Below are positions 14,805 to 17,787 of a stretch of 17,787 nucleotides of DNA, one piece after another. The stretch is from B33-G16 sp964611035 (GTDB taxonomy: Bacteria > Desulfobacterota > DSM-4660 > Desulfatiglandales > B25-G16). Positions within the stretch are counted from its first letter, which is position 1. The number at the start of each line of letters is the position of its first letter. Below the pieces are notes generated by a model. That model had not been told where the DNA came from, did not search any database, and saw only the letters and a program-made list of their open reading frames with translations. Both the position numbers and the translations under genes were made by a program. Location: the NCBI GenBank assembly GCA_964611035.1, contig CAZSWT010000060.1:1-17787 (forward strand). Reading direction: 5' to 3'.

Positions 14805-15356
14805 TCACAACCGCCTGAAGACGGATGAGGTCTTTTTAAGTGATTCCACGTATGCCCTTACAAGCTCTTCATAATTATGGGCATATCTTTCCGGCTGGTC
14901 GGTACGGATGGAGGATGAGAGTTGATGGCCGTAGCTGGCAATAAACTGGCGCATGATGTCTACCTTCTGCTCCCACGAGGTTGGCTCAACATATCTGTCA
15001 AAGGCATCCCGGATATACCGTTCAACCGACTCCGCTTTGAGCTGCTCTGCTATTCTATCCAGAATAACCCTCAAGCCACCGTTAGTCCCGTCGTGGGCAT
15101 CGTTGTAGGCCGTATTTATATCTCCTCCCTGGCGCTTGTATTCCTGCACCAGGATTTCCTTGGCCCGCCCAGAGGCCTCGGTGCGGGACAGAGATCCGCC
15201 ATGAAGTACACACTGGCTGACGTGGTAGTTGTAATAATCAGCAATAACGTCGGTAAACTCTCCAAAACTTCCGACGGTGTTTCTGTTGAGAGAGTAGTTC
15301 ATGCGTGCCTCGTCGTGTGGGATTCCGACGTCTCTGGCGATGGCTAGCTCATCCAT
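14805..15356 (-). CDS. Uncharacterised helical protein, first member of an element-encoded paralogous family
   Basis: 183 aa from ATG 15356. An in-frame TTG at 15365, preceded by a weak AGAAAG, would add three residues; the true start is uncertain. It is the first gene of the minus-strand series. No known domain is recognised. Features: GSFGEFTDVIADYYNYHV near the N-terminus, a GGDINTAYNDAHDGTNGGLRVILDRIAEQLKAE core, SWEQKVDIMRQFIASYGHQL, and a basic C-terminal KKTSSVFRRL. It shares the GGL-x-VL-x-x-(I/V)A and (F/Y)I-x-x-YGH-x-L patterns with the next gene. Its predicted helical, soluble character suggests an adaptor or DNA-binding subunit, but nothing in it proves a function. Confidence 0.7.
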   Translation of the reverse strand: MDELAIARDVGIPHDEARMNYSLNRNTVGSFGEFTDVIADYYNYHVSQCVLHGGSLSRTEASGRAKEILVQEYKRQGGDINTAYNDAHDGTNGGLRVILDRIAEQLKAESVERYIRDAFDRYVEPTSWEQKVDIMRQFIASYGHQLSSSIRTDQPERYAHNYEELVRAYVESLKKTSSVFRRL

Positions 15357-15481
15357 TGCTGTCAATAGACTTTCTAGTGAACCCTTTGCTCTCTGCCCTA
15401 TGCGCTTTGCGCCCTATATTCCTTGACAAATATCAACCACAGGCGTAAGCTTGCCACAACATAAATTCAGCCCTTTAAGGA

Positions 15482-15569
15482 GGGATTTTGCCTGCCCCGT
15501 GGAACGAAATTCGCCCGAAAAAGTACCTTTCCCCAGTCATACCTGTTGTTCCATTATGGCAAAATTCCC
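15482..15569. repeat. Interrupted long inverted repeat
   Basis: GGGATTTTGCC (15482-15492) pairs with GGCAAAATTCCC (15558-15569), apart from one extra A, and inside it TGGAAC (15500-15505) pairs with GTTCCA (15548-15553). A further inverted pair, TCCCCAGT (15530-15537) and ACTGGGGA (15592-15599), overlaps it and could form an alternative fold. It lies 115 bp upstream of the minus-strand operon. A DNA origin or oriT-like site, or a structured RNA, are possible readings. Confidence 0.5.
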
Positions 15570-15625
15570 GCAACCTGAGCTGTGCTATTCCACTGGGGAT
15601 CTGCAATTCCAACATGAGGTTTTTC

Positions 15626-15664
15626 AAAAAAGCTCCACCAACGCAGTGTTAGTGGAGCTTTTTT
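15626..15664. terminator. Bidirectional intrinsic terminator
   Basis: AAAAAAGCTCCAC (15626-15638) and GTGGAGCTTTTTT (15652-15664) are perfect 13-bp complements with a 13-nt loop. The GC-rich heptamer stem flanked by A6 and T6 would terminate transcription in either direction. No gene ends next to it on either strand, so it either insulates the two divergent operons or ends an unannotated short RNA from one side. Confidence 0.75.
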
Positions 15665-15755
15665 ATGTCTATTCTGATGAATGACACTTACTGGTAAGCA
15701 AGAAAACGGAACATGAGTCAAACGAAGATTTGGCCCCTTTATAAGGAATATTAGG

Positions 15756-15902
15756 AATTGACTAATATATCGCGCCAAATGGCAACAATCGATTTGTCAG
15801 AAATGGTCAAAAAAGGTATGTTCGAGAGGATAGGCAAAGCCGGCAAAGGAATTGCCTATCGATTGCCTTAATTGACCAATAATTGACTAATGTTTGACCA
15901 AT
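15756..15902. repeat. 11-bp iterons (three in tandem plus one distant copy)
   Basis: AATTGACCAAT (15870-15880), AATTGACTAAT (15881-15891) and GTTTGACCAAT (15892-15902) abut exactly, giving an 11-bp period, about one helical turn. A fourth copy, AATTGACTAAT, lies at 15756-15766. Repeats in phase on one DNA face are typical of replication-initiator iterons or multi-site operators. They lie just upstream of the promoter at 15920-15946. Confidence 0.6.
15829..15860. repeat. 9-bp inverted repeat
   Basis: GATAGGCAA (15829-15837) and TTGCCTATC (15852-15860) are perfect complements separated by 14 bp. They lie just left of the tandem iterons. A regulator dimer site or a cruciform in an origin are both possible; spacing to the iterons is 9 bp. 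Confidence 0.5.
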
Positions 15903-15919
15903 GACAAATGACAAAGGAC

Positions 15920-15946
15920 TTGTCCTCAAAAACTCAGAGGTATAAT
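15920..15946 (+). promoter_or_regulatory. Candidate promoter of the two-gene cargo operon
   Basis: TATAAT (15941-15946) matches the -10 consensus. The best -35, TTGTCC (15920-15925), sits 15 bp upstream, slightly close, and overlaps the small inverted repeat GGAC-TT-GTCC. Transcription would start near 15953 and reach the first ATG (16031) after about 78 nt. The iterons end 17 bp upstream of the -35, so a protein bound there could control this promoter. Confidence 0.5.
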
Positions 15947-16030
15947 GTAGTCGTGAAGTATGAAAGGAAAAGTGGCAAAGGGCTAAAAATTTTGTCGATT
16001 TTAAAGAAACAAGAAAGGGTGAGGCAATAA

Positions 16031-16513
16031 ATGAGTACTATGTTGTCGGACCAGGATGTTGCTCTGTTATTAAGAGAACGGAAAGTTATTCCTACTGATT
16101 ATCGAAAAAAGATACAAGTGCATCCCAAAAGAGGACACAAGGAACGTGAGTTAGATGTTAAAGGTTCTGATGGCAACGACTTTCGCTTAATTGTGCGGCA
16201 GAGCCTTTTCAATCCTCTCGATTTCTCGATCATTCTTGGTTACAGACCTGCAAATCTGAACCAATTCCTCCGCTTACGACGATATAATGGAAAAAGTCAC
16301 GAACATACAAATCCCATAGAGGGAGACCTATTTTACGATTTTCACATCCATCAGGCCACCGAACGATATCAAGAGCTTGGCGCGAGGGAGGATACATACG
16401 CCGAACCAACGGAAAGGTTTTCTGACTTTAACCAGGCAGTTTCGTGTATGATTAATGAGTGTGGATTCGAGACTCCTTTTAATCCTCAGACGAGCCTATT
16501 TGAGGAGGTATGA
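16031..16513 (+). CDS. DUF6978-like protein of unknown function
   Basis: 160 aa; GAGG lies 6 nt before the ATG. It appears soluble. Seen: an N-terminal helix (SDQDVALLLRERK), a beta-rich middle (FRLIVRQSLFNPLDFSIILGYRP, FLRLRRYNGKSHEHTNPIEGD) and FYDFHIHQATERYQ. The order RL.RY.G..H.HTNP then a HIH segment is what I remember of DUF6978 proteins; this is recall, not a search. Its stop codon is 3 nt before the next start, and that gene's GAGGAGG site lies inside this one, so the two are translationally coupled. Such tightly linked pairs in mobile DNA often form toxin-antitoxin or defence modules, which is inference here. Confidence 0.65.
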   Translation: MSTMLSDQDVALLLRERKVIPTDYRKKIQVHPKRGHKERELDVKGSDGNDFRLIVRQSLFNPLDFSIILGYRPANLNQFLRLRRYNGKSHEHTNPIEGDLFYDFHIHQATERYQELGAREDTYAEPTERFSDFNQAVSCMINECGFETPFNPQTSLFEEV

Positions 16514-16516
16514 GCC

Positions 16517-17290
16517 ATGGACAAAGAAATGATTGAAGGTAACTTCCGCGAAAAGGTGTGCGAAAAAGTTACAATATCGACAGAGGGTATAAACCGTTTC
16601 CGAGTTTTTACCCCATTTATGTTTGAAGATGGCGATCATCTGGCGATTACCCTGAAAAGAGAAAATGGTGCATGGATTCTCTCGGACGAGGGGCACACAT
16701 ACATGCACCTGACATATGATCTGGACGAAAAAGACCTTCAGCGAGGAACCAGACAAAAAATCATCACAAATGCGCTTTCGGTATTCAGCGTCCATGACCG
16801 TGAAGGCGAATTAATTATACCAATTCAAGAAGAACAATATGGCGATGCCCTTTATAGCTTTATTCAAGCGCTTCTCAGAATAACCGATGTTGCTTATCTT
16901 TCACGTGAACGGGTTCGTTCGACTTTTATGGAAGACTTCAGGGTGTTTATGGAAGAAACAGTGCCTGAAAATCGCCGTGAGTTTGACTGGCACGACCCCC
17001 TGCACGATCCGGGAGGTAAGTATTTGATTGATTGCCGTATAAACGGGACGCCCAAACCGATTTTTATCCAGGCGTTGCCAACAGATGATAAAACAAGAGA
17101 TGCGACTATTACTTTGCTCCAGTTTGAAAAGTGGGGATCGACTTTCCGTTCTCTTGCCGTCTTTGAGGATCAGGAACAGATCAATCGCAAGGTACTTGCA
17201 CGTTTCAGCGATGTCTGCGAAAAACAGTTTTCAAGTCTTATAGCAAACCGGGAACGAATCAAGCGCTATTTGGAAGAAACAATGTCATAA
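16517..17290 (+). CDS. DUF1828/DUF1829 domain protein
   Basis: 257 aa; GAGGAGG lies 9 nt before the ATG. Residues about 26-115 carry the DUF1828 pattern: FRVFTPF at 29-34, DGDHLAITL at 38-46, WILSDEGHTYMHL at 53-65. The C-terminal half (about 165-250: KYLIDCRINGTPKPIFIQALP, FEKWGSTFRSLAVFED, FSDVCEKQF) fits DUF1829. Biochemical function is not established to my knowledge; these proteins recur in prophages and mobile islands. The C-terminal half, with alternating strands and a D-x-R pair, might be a decayed nuclease-like fold, but no catalytic set is evident. It is coupled to the upstream 160-aa gene and lies 201 bp before an OLD-like ATPase gene. Confidence 0.72.
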   Translation: MDKEMIEGNFREKVCEKVTISTEGINRFRVFTPFMFEDGDHLAITLKRENGAWILSDEGHTYMHLTYDLDEKDLQRGTRQKIITNALSVFSVHDREGELIIPIQEEQYGDALYSFIQALLRITDVAYLSRERVRSTFMEDFRVFMEETVPENRREFDWHDPLHDPGGKYLIDCRINGTPKPIFIQALPTDDKTRDATITLLQFEKWGSTFRSLAVFEDQEQINRKVLARFSDVCEKQFSSLIANRERIKRYLEETMS

Positions 17291-17491
17291 AGGTTACAAT
17301 TCGTTGAAACATCTGATCTAATTGTGGCTTGAAATACATTTTTTACATTAAGAAAGGAAAAAATCTGCGATACGGTTATCCGATCTGTTTTTAGAGCATT
17401 GAATGGTGGGCAAGTCGAAGAGGAGGAAGTGCTCAGTCGATGCACGTAAAATAGTACGCAGCTTTAATTTCATTACTGAAGGGAGCGAAAC

Positions 17492-17779
17492 ATGAAGATC
17501 TCGTCTCTCAAGGTTCAAAACTTCAAGACGTTTGGTCCAGAGGGAATTTTTTTGAGCATGACTGATCTGTGTACTCTTATTGGAGAGAATAACACAGGAA
17601 AGTCAAATATCCTGGAAGCGCTTGATCTTTTTTTTAATTTTAGTAAGGCTAAAATGTCAAAGGCATGTTTCCATCATGATAACTTGTCGAAGGACATTAT
17701 CCTTGAAGTTAGTTTTTGTGGTCTATCAAAAAATGATGGTCCCGTAAAAAGTCAGGCATCCCTTATTCGGCCATTATGA
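17492..17779 (+). CDS. OLD-family/AAA15-like ATPase, N-terminal fragment (frame closes at 95 codons)
   Basis: GAAGGGAG lies 6 nt before the ATG. The N-terminus is that of OLD-type/RecF-like SMC-family ATPases: ISSLKVQNFKTFG, LCTLIGENNTGKSNILEALDLFF with Walker A GENNTGKS at 31-38. Full members have about 500-700 residues, with the signature, Walker B and usually a Toprim nuclease domain in the missing part. An in-frame TGA at 17777-17779 ends the protein after 95 residues. Adding or removing one base in the A5 run near 17748 would reopen a frame to the window edge, so a frameshift (natural or sequencing) is likely. OLD-like ATPases often act in phage defence (for example Gabija-like and retron partners), which fits the cargo position. 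Confidence 0.7.
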   Translation: MKISSLKVQNFKTFGPEGIFLSMTDLCTLIGENNTGKSNILEALDLFFNFSKAKMSKACFHHDNLSKDIILEVSFCGLSKNDGPVKSQASLIRPL

Positions 17780-17787
17780 ACGGATAT

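Larger units (their letters stand above)
15366..16030. other. Gene-free control region between divergent element operons
   Basis: About 665 bp without a convincing gene, separating the minus-strand replication/ATPase operon from the plus-strand cargo genes. It holds, left to right: a GCCCTATGCGCTTTGCGCCCTAT motif (15395-15417), a long inverted repeat (15482-15569), a bidirectional terminator (15626-15664), a 9-bp inverted repeat (15829-15860), 11-bp iterons (15870-15902) and a promoter (15920-15946). This density of structure suggests an origin of replication or transfer, or a regulatory hub. The promoter of the minus-strand operon is not obvious. Confidence 0.5.
8081..17787. mobile_element. 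Integrated tRNA-Leu-targeting element (left end; right end not in window)
   Basis: A tyrosine integrase pointing at a tRNA 3' end, preceded by an excisionase-like HTH gene, a primase and a VirD4/HerA-type ATPase, is the layout of an integrative element. The left attachment core should lie in the tRNA T-arm/acceptor region (about 8081-8106). The matching copy is absent from the rest of the window, so the element should extend past 17787, unless its right end has decayed. The repeat families of 4400-7300 are largely missing after 8107, which supports a different origin. No relaxase, capsid or terminase gene is seen. Confidence 0.65.

Noticed and set aside
15423..15451. Plus-strand promoter TTGACA with TAAGCT
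   Set aside because: The -35 is perfect but the -10 is poor and no plus-strand gene follows before the terminator at 15626.

Overview
The window joins a stretch of bacterial chromosome (about 1-8106) to what looks like the left part of an integrated mobile element (about 8107 to beyond the right edge). The host looks like an uncultured anaerobic Gram-negative bacterium, most plausibly Desulfobacterota or a related lineage. This rests on three tandem ADP-forming acyl-CoA synthetase alpha subunits, moderate GC, secG next to tRNA-Leu, and gene-free gaps full of degenerate intergenic repeats. The taxonomic guess is an inference without a database search.

Left half: a class II mannose-6-phosphate isomerase cupin protein (minus strand, cut by the left edge, with a near-consensus promoter) diverges from an IclR-family regulator. 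Then come three paralogous alpha subunits of the ADP-forming acetate/acyl-CoA ligase type. Each has the phospho-His motif and the conserved Glu, but no ATP-grasp beta subunit is present. Gaps between and after them carry hairpins, a 9-bp tandem repeat, an identical 42-bp direct repeat and scattered copies of repeat motifs. A small unrecognised minus-strand ORF, secG and a complete tRNA-Leu(GAG) follow.

Right half: a tyrosine integrase ends just beside the tRNA 3' end. All genes from 15356 down to 8183 are on the minus strand, pointing at the tRNA. In transcription order they are: two small helical proteins of one family, an 817-aa VirD4/HerA-like ATPase with a variant P-loop, a third member of the small-protein family, an archaeo-eukaryotic-type primase fused to a four-cysteine PriL-like region, a small helix-turn-helix (excisionase-like) protein, and the integrase. 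No relaxase or capsid gene is visible. Upstream lies about 670 bp of gene-free DNA with long inverted repeats, a bidirectional terminator, a 9-bp inverted repeat and 11-bp iterons repeating exactly once per helical turn. This is a good candidate for an origin or control region.

Beyond it, on the plus strand, are a two-gene operon resembling the DUF6978/DUF1828 pair and the start of an OLD-like AAA ATPase gene, whose frame closes after 95 codons. These look like cargo, possibly defence genes. My working model (inference) is that the primase, ATPase, three helical paralogues and integrase form the replication and mobilisation core of a little-described tRNA-targeting integrative element.
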